From: Fictibacillus halophilus
Lineage (GTDB): Bacteria > Bacillota > Bacilli > Bacillales > Fictibacillaceae
DNA: 64,000 nt
NCBI RefSeq assembly: GCF_016401385.1
Contig: NZ_JAEACF010000001.1
Span: forward strand, 992,001-1,056,000
Direction: 5' to 3'
The notes under the pieces are model-generated. The model was not told where the DNA came from and ran no database searches. It worked only from the letters and a program-made list of their open reading frames with translations. Shown one piece after another: positions 36,427 through 45,575 of the stretch. The number at the start of each line of letters is the position of its first letter. The stretch's first letter is position 1. A program made the translations under genes and the position numbers.

Positions 36427-37055
36427 CATTGAGGCCGTAACTCTGTCACCAGAAAATCCATACACGTGGTCCTCTGGGATGAAGTCTCCCATTTATTGCG
36501 ATAACCGGTTGATTATTGCGTATCCTGAGATTCGTAAACAAGTAGCTGGAGAGCTTTCCGCGTTAATAGAGAAGCATTACCCAGAAGCTGATCTTATCGC
36601 AGGAACAGCAACAGCAGGTATTCCTCATGCTGCTTTCGTAGCTGATCAGATGGAATTACCAATGTGTTACGTAAGATCTAGTGCGAAAGCTCATGGAAAA
36701 ACGAATCAGATTGAAGGGTTAACGGATAAAAGTAAGAAGGCAGTAGTTGTTGAAGACTTGATCTCAACCGGCAAAAGCTCTATTCAATCCGTACTTGCTC
36801 TTCGTGAAGCAGGGATAGAAGTGCTCGGTGTTGTAGCCATTTTTAGTTATGGTCTGAAAAAGGCTGATGTAGCACTCGGTGAGTTGGATATTTCTTTTCA
36901 AACCGTAACAAACTTTAGTACATTAATAGAGGAAGCACAAGAAAGCGGAAAGATAAGTGAACAAGGGCTTTCTTTATTAAAAGAATGGCAACAAGACCCA
37001 GAACACTGGGGAGCTGCCTCTTTTTCCAAATAGTTTTCTTAAGGAGATTAACATT

Positions 37056-37724
37056 TTGAGAAAAATGAACGGTGAAGAATTTGATGAGCTTGTTTCCTTT
37101 TTTGATAGCATGGCAAGGACGACTTGGCTTAAGGAAGTTCATGATCATTTAAAAGAAGTAACAGGGTCATGGAGTGAAAAAGACGTTCTAGATGTGGGAT
37201 GCGGAACGGGAAGATTGCTGTTGCGTGGAGCTGAGGAAGCAAATCGGCTTGTCGGCGTAGATTTGTCTTCAGAGATGATCAAGGCTAGTATTCAGCAGTT
37301 CTTTTATCATGAATTAAGTGGTAAAAGTGAGTTTATCGTTGCAGATGCAGAGAATCTTCCGTTTACAGATCATTCGTTTGATCTAGCATTATCCACCTGT
37401 GTGATGTTTTTATTGCCCGATCCAGCTAAAGGAATCCATGAGGTTCATCGCGTTCTAAAAGATGATGGTCAAATCGTCATGCTGAATCCGAGTGGAAAAA
37501 TGAGTCAAGAAAACGCTGCTTCTTACGCAAAGGAGCATGACATTTTAGGGTTCGAACGAACAGCCCTATTAAAATGGTCAAATGTGAGTACGAGAAGACA
37601 TCGTTATTCAACAGATGAAATGACAGAATTACTCCACAACCTAAAATTTACTGAGGTTCAACATCATGAAGTGTTAGGTGGCTTAGCCATTATCAGTAAA
37701 GCAAAAAAAGCGCAGAACAGCTAA
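37056..37724 (+). CDS. Class I SAM-dependent methyltransferase
   Basis: Methyltransferase of 222 aa, substrate unknown. Motif I VLDVGCGTGRLLL is at about 44-56, with the motif II acidic residue in LVGVDLSSEM and the post-I region VADAENLPFTDHSFDLALS (Methyltransf_11 pattern). TTG start with AAGGAGAT upstream; ATG 37065 is an alternative. It lies 22 bp behind pyrE with no terminator between, so it is probably cotranscribed with the pyr genes. This placement is not found in B. subtilis. It could act on a small molecule (ubiE-like) or another target. Confidence 0.82.
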   Translation: MRKMNGEEFDELVSFFDSMARTTWLKEVHDHLKEVTGSWSEKDVLDVGCGTGRLLLRGAEEANRLVGVDLSSEMIKASIQQFFYHELSGKSEFIVADAENLPFTDHSFDLALSTCVMFLLPDPAKGIHEVHRVLKDDGQIVMLNPSGKMSQENAASYAKEHDILGFERTALLKWSNVSTRRHRYSTDEMTELLHNLKFTEVQHHEVLGGLAIISKAKKAQNS

Positions 37725-37746
37725 ATCCAAGCTGCTCTGCGTTTTT
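37705..37746 (+). terminator. Intrinsic terminator after the methyltransferase
   Basis: CGCAGAACAGCT (37711-37722) pairs with AGCTGCTCTGCG (37730-37741) with one internal mismatch, followed by TTTTT. It overlaps the end of the gene and ends the pyr transcript. Confidence 0.87.
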
Positions 37747-37860
37747 AATTTGGACTTCCGTAAGCATCCAAGCCCTTAGTATCTTTGAAATGGCTCTATA
37801 CAGGTGCAACAAGAGGGAGAACGTATGATTTAAGCGCCCTAAATGACCTTCAAAAATAAG

Positions 37861-37965
37861 AATCTGTCCAATTGAGTGGGGAATCTGTCCAATTGCTTAT
37901 ATAATTTGTCCGATTGGGGCCACAATCTGTCCATTTCAGCAATTAATCTGTCCAATCTCGGATAC
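37861..37965. repeat. Tandem array, five 21-bp units with core CTGTCCRNTT
   Basis: Five units begin at 37861, 37882, 37903, 37924 and 37945, exactly 21 bp apart. Positions 1-14 are conserved (AATCTGTCCAATTG and close variants) and positions 15-21 vary freely. The first unit contains an in-frame stop and no start codon or ribosome site is present, so it is not coding. Bases 37747-37860 before it show nothing recognisable. Confidence 0.9.
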
Positions 37966-38026
37966 TGTAATTTGTATTTATTAGATAAAAGAATGATACG
38001 AAAATGGAGCGCTTTCTTAAGCTAGG

Positions 38027-38271
38027 TAGCGTAAGGTGCGAGACTCCTGCGGGATCAGTGTGACAGTTCGAAAAGTGGAAGTGGCTTGTTCAGCCCCGAC
38101 AAGCAAAAGATGAATGGGTTTGAAGACGCTCTTTGCCTTCTTAGCCATTTAACTTTTGACCTCGAGGGGCTAGCCACTGTAACAAGAGAGGTGAGACACC
38201 TATCAGCGCAAAGCGCTAGGTGGCTCACCGCACACCCCGCGGAAAGCGAGCACCCTGTAGCGGAAATCAAC
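38027..38271. repeat. Palindromic intergenic repeat, copy D (long form)
   Basis: Right end GCGGAAATCAAC (to 38271), CCCCGCGGAAAGCGAGCACC and GTGGCTCACCG match copies A-C. The left end keeps GTGCGAGACTCCTGCGGGA but has lost GTTGATTGG. The extra inner module is itself a hairpin: GTGGCT...AGCCCC (about 38081-38097) against GGGGCTAGCCAC (38166-38177), with CGACAAGCAAAAG and TTTTGACCTCGAGG as in copy B. It lies between the 21-bp array and the 3' end of rqcH. Confidence 0.82.
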
Positions 38272-38310
38272 ACATTCAAAAAAACATCATAGCCAGTCCT
38301 CAAAATAGGC

Positions 38311-40020
38311 TTACTTTTTCAACCGAAAAACAAGATCTTCATCAGGTGTCACGAAAAGTGTTTGCTGATTATCATAAATAACAAATCCAGGCTTTGCCCC
38401 ATTAGGCTTCTTCACATGTTTTACTAACGTAAAGTCAACAGGAACCGAACTCGAATTTTTTGCTTTGCTGAAAAAACCTGCCAAAACAGCAGCTTCCTTA
38501 ATAGCTGTTTCACTTGGACTCGACGATCGAATCAGAACATGAGAACCTGGAATGTCCTTCGTATGAAGCCATGTTTCATTTGCTCTTGATAACTTAAAGG
38601 TTAGATAGTCGTTTTGTTTATTGTTTTTACCGACTAAGATTTCTGTTCCATCAGTGGATGTGAACTTTTCAGGTTGAGGCGTCTTGTTTTGTTTTTTCTT
38701 GTTCTTACTTTGTCTATGTTTCAAATAACCGCCTTCACCAAGCTCTTCTCTAATTTCTTCAACATCTTTCATGGATGCTGAATCCATCTGAACGATCAGA
38801 CGCTCAAAATAAAGCAATTCATTCTTTGCTTTTTCAATCTGATCTTTAATAATAGAAACTGATTTTTTTAGTTTTCCATATTTTTTGAAGTAACTTTGCG
38901 CATTATCAGCAGGCGTTTTAAGAGGATCAAGCGTGATTTTTACGAGTGGCTGATCTTCCGAGAAGTAATCTTCTACCTCAACTTCTTTATCTCCCTTTTT
39001 CGCCAAATACATATACGCTGTGAGAAGTTCGCCCTTTCGTTGATACTCCTCGGCATTATGCGTTTGCTGAAGTTCTTTCTCTAATTTTCCTATCTTTTTC
39101 TTAATCTTGTCATATTCGTTCGATAGATATTTTTCAAGATCGTTTGCTTGCTGTTTGATTCGGTCACGATCCGCTTTACCATAAAAATACCGATCGAGCA
39201 TCTGACTGACCGTATCAAAGGATCGGCTTTCCCCTGACACATGATGAAGAGGGAGAATTGAAAAATATTCTTTCTTATCGTTTGTGATCATTTGAGGTTC
39301 ATATTCTTGATTTGATAGTTGCTTCATCACACTGAAAAAGGCGTCGGCAACTTCGTTTTTAACCGAGAGTCCTGCTCTATGCACGATTTCTTTAGCGATT
39401 AAAGGAGAGAACCCGCTGAATCTGGTTACGAGTTGTTTATCCAATTTTCCTTCGTTCCAAGAAATCTTAGAAACAAATTCATCTACATTTGTCACTGTAA
39501 AAGGATCTGTTTTTTCTTGCGCAGGAGGCATGATGTACTCAAAGCCTGGAAGGATGGTACGATGACGGTTCTGAAAGCTAGGAATGTGCTTGATGCTATC
39601 AACAATCTTCTGTGATTTTTGGTCGACTAAAATGATGTTGCTGTGTCTTCCCATGATTTCAATATAGAGTACTTTTGTCGTTTCGTCCCCGATCTCATCT
39701 CTATTTTTAGTGGTAATCGTTATGATTCTTTCAAGATCAAGCTGTTCAATTTTTTCAATAAAAGCGCCTTCCAAATGCTTTCTAAGAAGCATACAGAACA
39801 TAGGAGGAGTATCTGGATTCTCATACGTATGTTCAGTGAGATGTACTCTGGCGAATGAAGGATTCGCAGATAATAAAAGTTTATGATTTTTTCCATTCGC
39901 ACGGATTGTAAAAACAAGATCTGTCTTATGTGGCTGATAAACTTTTGAGATACGTCCTGAAGTAAGTGTGTTTTGTAGTTCAGTTGTTATGGCACGTGTC
40001 ATTATTCCGTCAAAACTCAT
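38311..40020 (-). CDS. rqcH: Ribosome quality control factor RqcH (NFACT protein, YloA)
   Basis: Binds stalled 50S-peptidyl-tRNA complexes and recruits tRNA-Ala to add C-terminal alanine tails. It has 569 aa from the ATG ending at 40020 (AAGAGGTGACC upstream on the minus strand); 17 further in-frame codons upstream are not family-like. Domains: NFACT-N (about 1-190), HhH and coiled-coil middle (about 190-430), NFACT-R (about 445-540, LSRANETWLHTKDIPGSHV). The B. subtilis DR motif at 97-98 reads E97-R98 here. It may share a pathway with ylmH. Confidence 0.93.
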   Translation of the reverse strand: MSFDGIMTRAITTELQNTLTSGRISKVYQPHKTDLVFTIRANGKNHKLLLSANPSFARVHLTEHTYENPDTPPMFCMLLRKHLEGAFIEKIEQLDLERIITITTKNRDEIGDETTKVLYIEIMGRHSNIILVDQKSQKIVDSIKHIPSFQNRHRTILPGFEYIMPPAQEKTDPFTVTNVDEFVSKISWNEGKLDKQLVTRFSGFSPLIAKEIVHRAGLSVKNEVADAFFSVMKQLSNQEYEPQMITNDKKEYFSILPLHHVSGESRSFDTVSQMLDRYFYGKADRDRIKQQANDLEKYLSNEYDKIKKKIGKLEKELQQTHNAEEYQRKGELLTAYMYLAKKGDKEVEVEDYFSEDQPLVKITLDPLKTPADNAQSYFKKYGKLKKSVSIIKDQIEKAKNELLYFERLIVQMDSASMKDVEEIREELGEGGYLKHRQSKNKKKQNKTPQPEKFTSTDGTEILVGKNNKQNDYLTFKLSRANETWLHTKDIPGSHVLIRSSSPSETAIKEAAVLAGFFSKAKNSSSVPVDFTLVKHVKKPNGAKPGFVIYDNQQTLFVTPDEDLVFRLKK

Positions 40021-40049
40021 GTTATGGTCACCTCTTATTTCTGATTCAT

Positions 40050-40058
40050 AGTATAGCA
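40050..40058 (-). promoter_or_regulatory. Extended -10 promoter for rqcH
   Basis: On the minus strand TGCTATACT, an extended -10 element about 30 bp before the rqcH start codon. No strong -35 is seen. Confidence 0.5.
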
Positions 40059-40117
40059 TTTTTGCGGACATGCCTGCATATAAATGCTATTAACTAATCT
40101 TATCAGAGGTGGAAGCT

Positions 40118-42790
40118 ATGAATTGGTACCAGCTGCCGCAAGACGAAATTGAATCCATTCTTAACAGCAGGATGGAAGAAGGGCTCTCGAAAAGTGAGCA
40201 AGAACGAAGGTTAAAGTTAGATGGACCGAATCAGCTAGAAGAAGGAAAGAAGCAGTCTGCCATCTTAATGTTCCTTGCACAATTTAAAGACTTTATGGTC
40301 CTCGTCCTCTTAGCGGCTACATTGTTATCCGGCTTTTTAGGAGAATATTTAGACGCGATCGCCATTATCCTAATTGTGGTGATGAACGGAATTCTTGGTT
40401 TTATCCAAGAGAGAAAAGCAGAGAAATCCTTAGCTTCACTAAAAGAATTATCTGCACCTAGTGCGCAGGTTCTAAGAGAAGGCAAATGGGTTTCAATCGC
40501 TGCGAAAGACGTCGTAACAGGCGATGTGATAAAAGTGAAAAGCGGTGATCGTGTAGGAGCAGATATTAGACTTTTAAAAACTTCAGGATTGCAGATCGAG
40601 GAATCAGCACTCACAGGAGAATCAGTTCCTGCACAAAAACATAACAATCTTATTTCTGCTGAAGACCTGAACCTTGGTGATCAAGAGAACATGGCGTTCA
40701 TGGGCACGATGGTCACAAGAGGAACGGGACAAGGTATCGTTGTAGCGACAGGCATGAAAACCGAGATGGGGAAGATCGCACACCTCATACAAACTGCTGA
40801 AAACATTGCAACGCCTCTTCAGATGAAACTTGAACAGCTTGGAAAAATTTTAATCGCTCTTGCACTGCTGTTAACCGTCTTAGTAGTCCTAGCAGGTGTT
40901 ATGCAAGGACATGACCTCTATAGCATGATTCTAGCAGGTGTGTCGTTAGCTGTTGCTGCCATTCCAGAAGGACTTCCAGCTATCGTTACGATTGCACTCG
41001 CGCTAGGTGTTCAAAAAATGATACGAAAACGAGCGATTGTCCGAAAGCTTCCGTCTGTAGAAACATTAGGCTGTGCAACTGTCATCTGCTCTGATAAAAC
41101 GGGAACACTGACTCAAAATAAGATGACGGTTACACGTATTTGGTCTCAAGGCAGACAGTGGAGTGTTAATGAAGAAGGTTTTGAAGTCATTGGTGGCGGG
41201 ATTCAAGAAAACAATAAACGAGAAGATAAGCTCACAGAAGTCTTGGCATATGCCGCGCTTTGTAACAATGCCATGATAGAAGAAGGTAAGAAAGGCTCAT
41301 TGTTAGAAGTTGGTGACCCAACAGAAACGGCGTTACTCGTTAGTGCTTACAAAGCAGGAATTACGAAAGAATCTTTAAGTGAACAATTTACGATTCAGCA
41401 TGAGTTTCCATTTGATTCTACCCGAAAAATGATGAGTGTTGTTGTTCGGGATACTGAAGGAAATCAGATGCTAGTGGTAAAGGGAGCACCAGACGTATTA
41501 CTCGAGAAAAGTGATTATATTGTGTGGGATGATAAAAAACAATTGATCAAACAAGCTCATAAAGAAAGAATAAAAGAAGCGATCTATGCACTAGGCAGTC
41601 AAGCATTGCGAACGATTGCCGTTGCCATTCGTCCGTTAAAAGAAGGAGAGCATTATTCACAAGCTTCTTTTGCGGAAAGAAGTCTTACATTTATCGGATT
41701 ACAGGGAATGATGGATCCGCCACGTCCTGAAGTCGAAGAAAGTATCAGAGATTGTCAGACTGCGGGTATCAAAACTGTCATGATAACGGGAGACCATGTA
41801 GTAACTGCAGCGAGTATCGCGAAAAAACTAAACATGTTGCCTAACGGTGGAAGAGTGATGGAAGGTGCTGAGCTTGCTCAATTAAGCGACGATGAATTGG
41901 ACAAAGTTTCAGAAGATGTGTACGTTTACGCGCGAGTTTCTCCAGAGCACAAATTAAAAATCGTAAAGTCTCTTCAACGAAGAGGCCATGTTGTTGCAAT
42001 GACTGGTGATGGCGTCAATGATGCACCAGCTATCAAGTCAGCTAACATCGGTATTGCGATGGGTATAACAGGAACAGACGTGGCGAAAGAAGCATCCTCG
42101 CTTGTACTTGGTGATGACAACTTTGCCACGATCCGCTCTGCGATTGAAGAAGGAAGAAACATCTATGAAAATATTAGAAAGTTTATTCGTTATCTTCTAG
42201 CGTCCAACGTAGGTGAGATTTTAGTTATGCTTTTTGCGATGATCATGGGCTTACCATTGCCATTAGTACCGATTCAGATTCTATGGGTAAACTTGGTGAC
42301 AGATGGTTTGCCAGCAATGGCGTTAGGTGTTGACCAAGCAGAAGAAGATGTTATGAGAAGAAAACCAAGGCAAGCCAAAGAAGGTGTCTTCTCTAGGGGG
42401 CTTGGATGGAAGATCGTTTCAAGGGGATTCTTGATTGGTGGAGCTACCATTCTTGCGTTCTGGGTTACCTTAAAAGAGAACCCAGATCAACTGATCGTCG
42501 CGCAATCCGTAGCTTTTGCTACACTTGTTATGGCACAGTTGATCCACGTGTTCGATTGCAGAAGTGAGCGATCTGTTTTTCATAGAAATCCGTTTCAGAA
42601 CGGTTACCTAGTCTTGGCTGTTATTTCATCTATTCTATTATTGCTAGTGGTCATGTACGTAGAACCATTGCAAGATATTTTCCATACGGTTCCGCTCTCA
42701 ATAAGACAATGGCTGCTCGTTCTTGGCATGGCATCTATTCCAACATTTGCTCTAGCAGGATTTCAGTTATTCAAAAAAGAAGCAAGATAA
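40118..42790 (+). CDS. yloB: P-type Ca2+-transporting ATPase (YloB)
   Basis: P2A-type ATPase, SERCA-like, exporting Ca2+; expressed during sporulation in B. subtilis. It has 890 aa from ATG 40118 (GAGGTGGAAGC upstream). Seen: ALTGESVP, the M4 Ca-site helix AAIPEGLPAIV, phosphorylation site SDKTGTLTQNK (Asp about 333), KGAPD in the nucleotide domain, TGDGVNDAPA hinge, and a C-terminal membrane block with NLVTDGLPA. It is divergent from rqcH. A terminator follows; yloC, next in B. subtilis, is absent. Confidence 0.94.
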   Translation: MNWYQLPQDEIESILNSRMEEGLSKSEQERRLKLDGPNQLEEGKKQSAILMFLAQFKDFMVLVLLAATLLSGFLGEYLDAIAIILIVVMNGILGFIQERKAEKSLASLKELSAPSAQVLREGKWVSIAAKDVVTGDVIKVKSGDRVGADIRLLKTSGLQIEESALTGESVPAQKHNNLISAEDLNLGDQENMAFMGTMVTRGTGQGIVVATGMKTEMGKIAHLIQTAENIATPLQMKLEQLGKILIALALLLTVLVVLAGVMQGHDLYSMILAGVSLAVAAIPEGLPAIVTIALALGVQKMIRKRAIVRKLPSVETLGCATVICSDKTGTLTQNKMTVTRIWSQGRQWSVNEEGFEVIGGGIQENNKREDKLTEVLAYAALCNNAMIEEGKKGSLLEVGDPTETALLVSAYKAGITKESLSEQFTIQHEFPFDSTRKMMSVVVRDTEGNQMLVVKGAPDVLLEKSDYIVWDDKKQLIKQAHKERIKEAIYALGSQALRTIAVAIRPLKEGEHYSQASFAERSLTFIGLQGMMDPPRPEVEESIRDCQTAGIKTVMITGDHVVTAASIAKKLNMLPNGGRVMEGAELAQLSDDELDKVSEDVYVYARVSPEHKLKIVKSLQRRGHVVAMTGDGVNDAPAIKSANIGIAMGITGTDVAKEASSLVLGDDNFATIRSAIEEGRNIYENIRKFIRYLLASNVGEILVMLFAMIMGLPLPLVPIQILWVNLVTDGLPAMALGVDQAEEDVMRRKPRQAKEGVFSRGLGWKIVSRGFLIGGATILAFWVTLKENPDQLIVAQSVAFATLVMAQLIHVFDCRSERSVFHRNPFQNGYLVLAVISSILLLLVVMYVEPLQDIFHTVPLSIRQWLLVLGMASIPTFALAGFQLFKKEAR

Positions 42791-42793
42791 ACA

Positions 42794-42839
42794 AAAAGAG
42801 CTGGTTCCCGTATGTTTGGGTACCAGCTTCTCTTATTTT
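42794..42839 (+). terminator. Intrinsic terminator after yloB
   Basis: AGCTGGTTCCC and GGGTACCAGCT form a stem with one mismatch, followed by TCTCTTATTTT. Confidence 0.75.
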
Positions 42840-42852
42840 AAGTGTGATATGT

Positions 42853-42920
42853 GCTCGTCCAGCGGCTGTGAAGCACGCTGGACGAGCGATTCCAGACTTT
42901 TATGAGCGATTCTAGACTTC
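42853..42920. repeat. Inverted repeat plus two 20-bp direct repeats
   Basis: GCTCGTCCAGC (42853-42863) and GCTGGACGAGC (42877-42887) form a perfect 11-bp inverted repeat without a T tract. The second arm runs into GAGCGATTCCAGACTT (42884), which recurs 20 bp later as GAGCGATTCTAGACTT (42904). The rest of the yloB-remA gap (42921-43001) shows nothing I can name. Confidence 0.65.
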
Positions 42921-43001
42921 AACCAAATTCCATGGTGCTATCCAAGGCGAAGGAATAGCTTCAAGTTTTTAACGCTATTTCCTTAAAAATAGGGAAATTA
43001 G

Positions 43002-43030
43002 TTTAGATTTCAGGATTTATGTGCTAAAAT
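43002..43030 (+). promoter_or_regulatory. Sigma-A-type promoter for remA-gmk-rpoZ
   Basis: TTTAGA (43002-43007), 17-bp spacer, TAAAAT (43025-43030) preceded by TGC (extended -10). It leaves a leader of about 90 bases before remA. Confidence 0.6.
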
Positions 43031-43128
43031 ATAAGAACATGTGTACAGTTTTTCACAATATCGTACAATTAGCGTATGACCCGTTATTCCATTTGGCTAG
43101 AATAGTAGCAGGTTAGGGGCGTTTAGAG

Positions 43129-43386
43129 ATGAAATTAATTAACATTGGGTACGGAAATATTGTTGCTGCTCACCGAATTATTGCGGTAGTCAGTCCTGAA
43201 TCTGCACCGATTAAACGATTAATCACGGTCGCACGAGAAAAAAACATGCTGATTGATGCTACATATGGCCGCAGAACGAGAGCGGTTGTTGTGACTGACA
43301 GTGATCATGTCATCTTGTCAGCTGTTCAGCCTGAAACAGTAGCTCATAGACTGATGTCGGTTGATGAGGGCTCAGAAGAAAGTTAG
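43129..43386 (+). CDS. remA: Extracellular matrix regulatory protein RemA
   Basis: Small DNA-binding activator, in B. subtilis needed for biofilm matrix and osmoprotection genes and known to form oligomeric rings. It has 85 aa, a complete single RemA domain: [54 protein letters not shown]. The start ATG follows TTAGGGGCG. It sits upstream of gmk as in B. subtilis. Confidence 0.94.
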   Translation: MKLINIGYGNIVAAHRIIAVVSPESAPIKRLITVAREKNMLIDATYGRRTRAVVVTDSDHVILSAVQPETVAHRLMSVDEGSEES

Positions 43387-43401
43387 GTTGTGGAGGTTTT
43401 T

Positions 43402-44019
43402 ATGGAAAAAGAAAGAGGCATTCTGTTTGTTCTTTCCGGTCCGTCGGGCGTTGGAAAAGGAACGGTGTGTAAAGCGCTTCGTGAACAAAAGCTGGACATT
43501 CAATATTCCGTTTCAGCAACGACTAGAAAGCCGCGTGAAGGCGAACGGCATGGGGTAGAATACTTCTTTAAAACAAAAGAAGAGTTCCTTGATATGATTG
43601 AAAATAAACAGCTGCTCGAGTGGGCAGAATATGTTGGCAACTATTATGGAACACCGATTGAATATGTGAATAGTACGCTTGATGAAGGTAAAGACGTTAT
43701 CTTGGAAATCGAGGTACAAGGTGCACTTCAAGTTAAAAATATTTTTCCAGAAGGTGTGTTCATCTTTTTAACACCGCCTAGTCTGGATGAGTTAAGAAGT
43801 CGTATTGTTGGACGCGGTACAGAAACAGAAGATTTGATCAACAACCGTATGTCTGTAGCTAAGGAAGAAATCGAACTCATGAGACACTATGATTATTCTG
43901 TAGTGAATGATGAGATTGATGCTGCTTGCAATCGAATCAAAGCGATCATTACTACCGAGCATTGCCGTGTGGACAGAGTTCGTCCAAAATACGAAAAAAT
44001 TTTAGGAGATGACAAATAA
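43402..44019 (+). CDS. gmk: Guanylate kinase
   Basis: Phosphorylates GMP to GDP. It has 205 aa from ATG 43402 (TGTGGAGG upstream; a TTG 12 bases earlier lies in that site). P-loop [12 protein letters not shown] (about 10-21) and GMP-binding [16 protein letters not shown] are present. It overlaps rpoZ by one base. Confidence 0.97.
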   Translation: MEKERGILFVLSGPSGVGKGTVCKALREQKLDIQYSVSATTRKPREGERHGVEYFFKTKEEFLDMIENKQLLEWAEYVGNYYGTPIEYVNSTLDEGKDVILEIEVQGALQVKNIFPEGVFIFLTPPSLDELRSRIVGRGTETEDLINNRMSVAKEEIELMRHYDYSVVNDEIDAACNRIKAIITTEHCRVDRVRPKYEKILGDDK

Positions 44020-44225
44020 TGCTATATCCATCCATCGATTCTCTTATGGAAAAGATAGATTCAAAATACTCACTAGTTACACTTAGTTCTAAACGTGCTA
44101 GAGAAATTCAAAAATACGATAACCAGCAGATTGCAAAACCTGTATCACACAAGTTTGTTGGTAAAGCACTTGAAGAAATTCAATCCGGTGTATTAATGAA
44201 AGTCGGAGAAACTCCAGAAGATTAA
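44019..44225 (+). CDS. rpoZ: RNA polymerase omega subunit
   Basis: Smallest RNA polymerase subunit, helping assembly around beta-prime. It has 68 aa. [28 protein letters not shown] and the later [15 protein letters not shown] are the omega signatures. ATG shares a base with the gmk stop (TAATG). A terminator follows 21 bp after its stop codon. Confidence 0.96.
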   Translation: MLYPSIDSLMEKIDSKYSLVTLSSKRAREIQKYDNQQIAKPVSHKFVGKALEEIQSGVLMKVGETPED

Positions 44226-44245
44226 TAGAACAAGCGAAAAAATAT

Positions 44246-44277
44246 ACAACCTTGACTAAAGGTTGTTATTTTTTTGT
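44246..44277 (+). terminator. Intrinsic terminator after rpoZ
   Basis: ACAACCTT and AAGGTTGT form the stem with a GACTA-type loop, followed by TATTTTTTT. Confidence 0.87.
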
Positions 44278-44369
44278 TCTCGACAGATTTCAATAGATTT
44301 TTTATTACATATAAATGCTGTAAAATAGAGTTAGCATGTATAAGTCAAGAGCGGCGGAAGGGGTTTATT

Positions 44370-45575
44370 ATGGAAAAGAAGAGAATATTGCTTGCTGTTT
44401 CAGGCGGAATAGCTGCATACAAGGCAGCGACAGTAGCAAGCAGATTATTTCAAAACGGATACGAAGTAAAAGTGATCTTGACTCAATCTGCACGAAAATT
44501 CATTACGCCACTTACCTTTCAAACGCTAACAAGAGAAGAAGTTTATACGGATACGTTTGAAGAAAAAAATCCAGCAGTTGTTAGCCATATAGATCTTGCT
44601 GACTGGGCGGATCTTGTATTAATTGCCCCAGCAACGGCAAACTCCATCGGTAAGCTAGCTAACGGTATCGCGGACGATATGCTCACAACCACATTGCTTG
44701 CAACAAAAGCAGACGTACTGATCGCACCTGCGATGAATGTAAATATGTTCAACCATCCGGCCGTGAAGAAGAATATGGAAACATTAGCTTCATTTGGATG
44801 GCGCTTCATAGAACCGAACGAAGGACTTTTAGCATGTGGATGGATCGGTAAAGGGAGACTTGCTGAACCTGAAGAACTAATAGAATCTGTTCATACCTAT
44901 TTTAATGAACAAAAAGCAGAAGATAAGCCGTTAACAGGAAAAAAAATACTCGTAACTGCTGGTCCAACTAGGGAAGAATTGGATCCTGTTCGTTATTTTA
45001 CAAATCATTCGTCAGGCAAGATGGGGTATGCAATAGCAGCTGTTGCAAAAAAACTAGGTGCAGAAGTAACCCTTGTTACAGGACCAACTGCACTGCCAGT
45101 TCCAAAAGGCGTTACCATTGAAAATATCATTTCCACTAAAGATATGTATGAAGCGACAATGTCTCGTTATCATGAACAAGATGTTGTCATTAAATGTGCA
45201 GCAGTAGCTGATTATACACCTGTAACGGTTCATTCAAACAAATTTAAGAAGAAAAATGATATTTGGACGATTGAGATGAAAAAGACGATAGATATTTTGC
45301 AATCATTAGGTGAGAAAAAGGAACATCAAGTGTTAGTAGGATTTGCGGCTGAGACTGAAAACCTTGAGAACTACGCAAAAGATAAGATGATTCGAAAAAA
45401 CCTCGATATGGTTGTAGGTAATGATGTGTCAAAAGAAGGTTCTGGTTTTGGAAGTGACACGAACGAAATTATTATGATCAAGAAGGATGGCTCTAAGAAG
45501 GTTCTGCCGATTCTGTCAAAAGAAAGTGCAGCACATGAAATATTGATAGAAGTTATGGAATTGATGAAAAGATGA
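44370..45575 (+). CDS. coaBC: Phosphopantothenoylcysteine synthetase/decarboxylase CoaBC
   Basis: Bifunctional coenzyme A enzyme. It has 401 aa from ATG 44370 (GGAAGGGG upstream). CoaC flavoprotein domain (1-180): VSGGIAAYKAA, the catalytic His in VVSHIDLADWADL, PAMNVNMF. CoaB domain (190-401): LVTAGPTREELDPVRYFTNHS and VKCAAVADY-type KCAAVADYTPV. It overlaps priA by 4 bases. Confidence 0.95.
   Translation: MEKKRILLAVSGGIAAYKAATVASRLFQNGYEVKVILTQSARKFITPLTFQTLTREEVYTDTFEEKNPAVVSHIDLADWADLVLIAPATANSIGKLANGIADDMLTTTLLATKADVLIAPAMNVNMFNHPAVKKNMETLASFGWRFIEPNEGLLACGWIGKGRLAEPEELIESVHTYFNEQKAEDKPLTGKKILVTAGPTREELDPVRYFTNHSSGKMGYAIAAVAKKLGAEVTLVTGPTALPVPKGVTIENIISTKDMYEATMSRYHEQDVVIKCAAVADYTPVTVHSNKFKKKNDIWTIEMKKTIDILQSLGEKKEHQVLVGFAAETENLENYAKDKMIRKNLDMVVGNDVSKEGSGFGSDTNEIIMIKKDGSKKVLPILSKESAAHEILIEVMELMKR

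Noticed and set aside
37861..37965. CRISPR array
   Set aside because: Variable parts are only 7 bp, far too short for spacers, the repeats are not identical, and no cas gene is in the window.
37861..37965. Coding heptapeptide repeat (21 bp equals seven codons)
   Set aside because: The N-L-S-x frame contains a stop in unit 1 and there is no start codon or ribosome site on either strand; array 2 has a different frame content.
38055..38303. 82-codon minus-strand frame over repeat D
   Set aside because: Falls within the repeat, without counterpart in copy B and without ribosome site.
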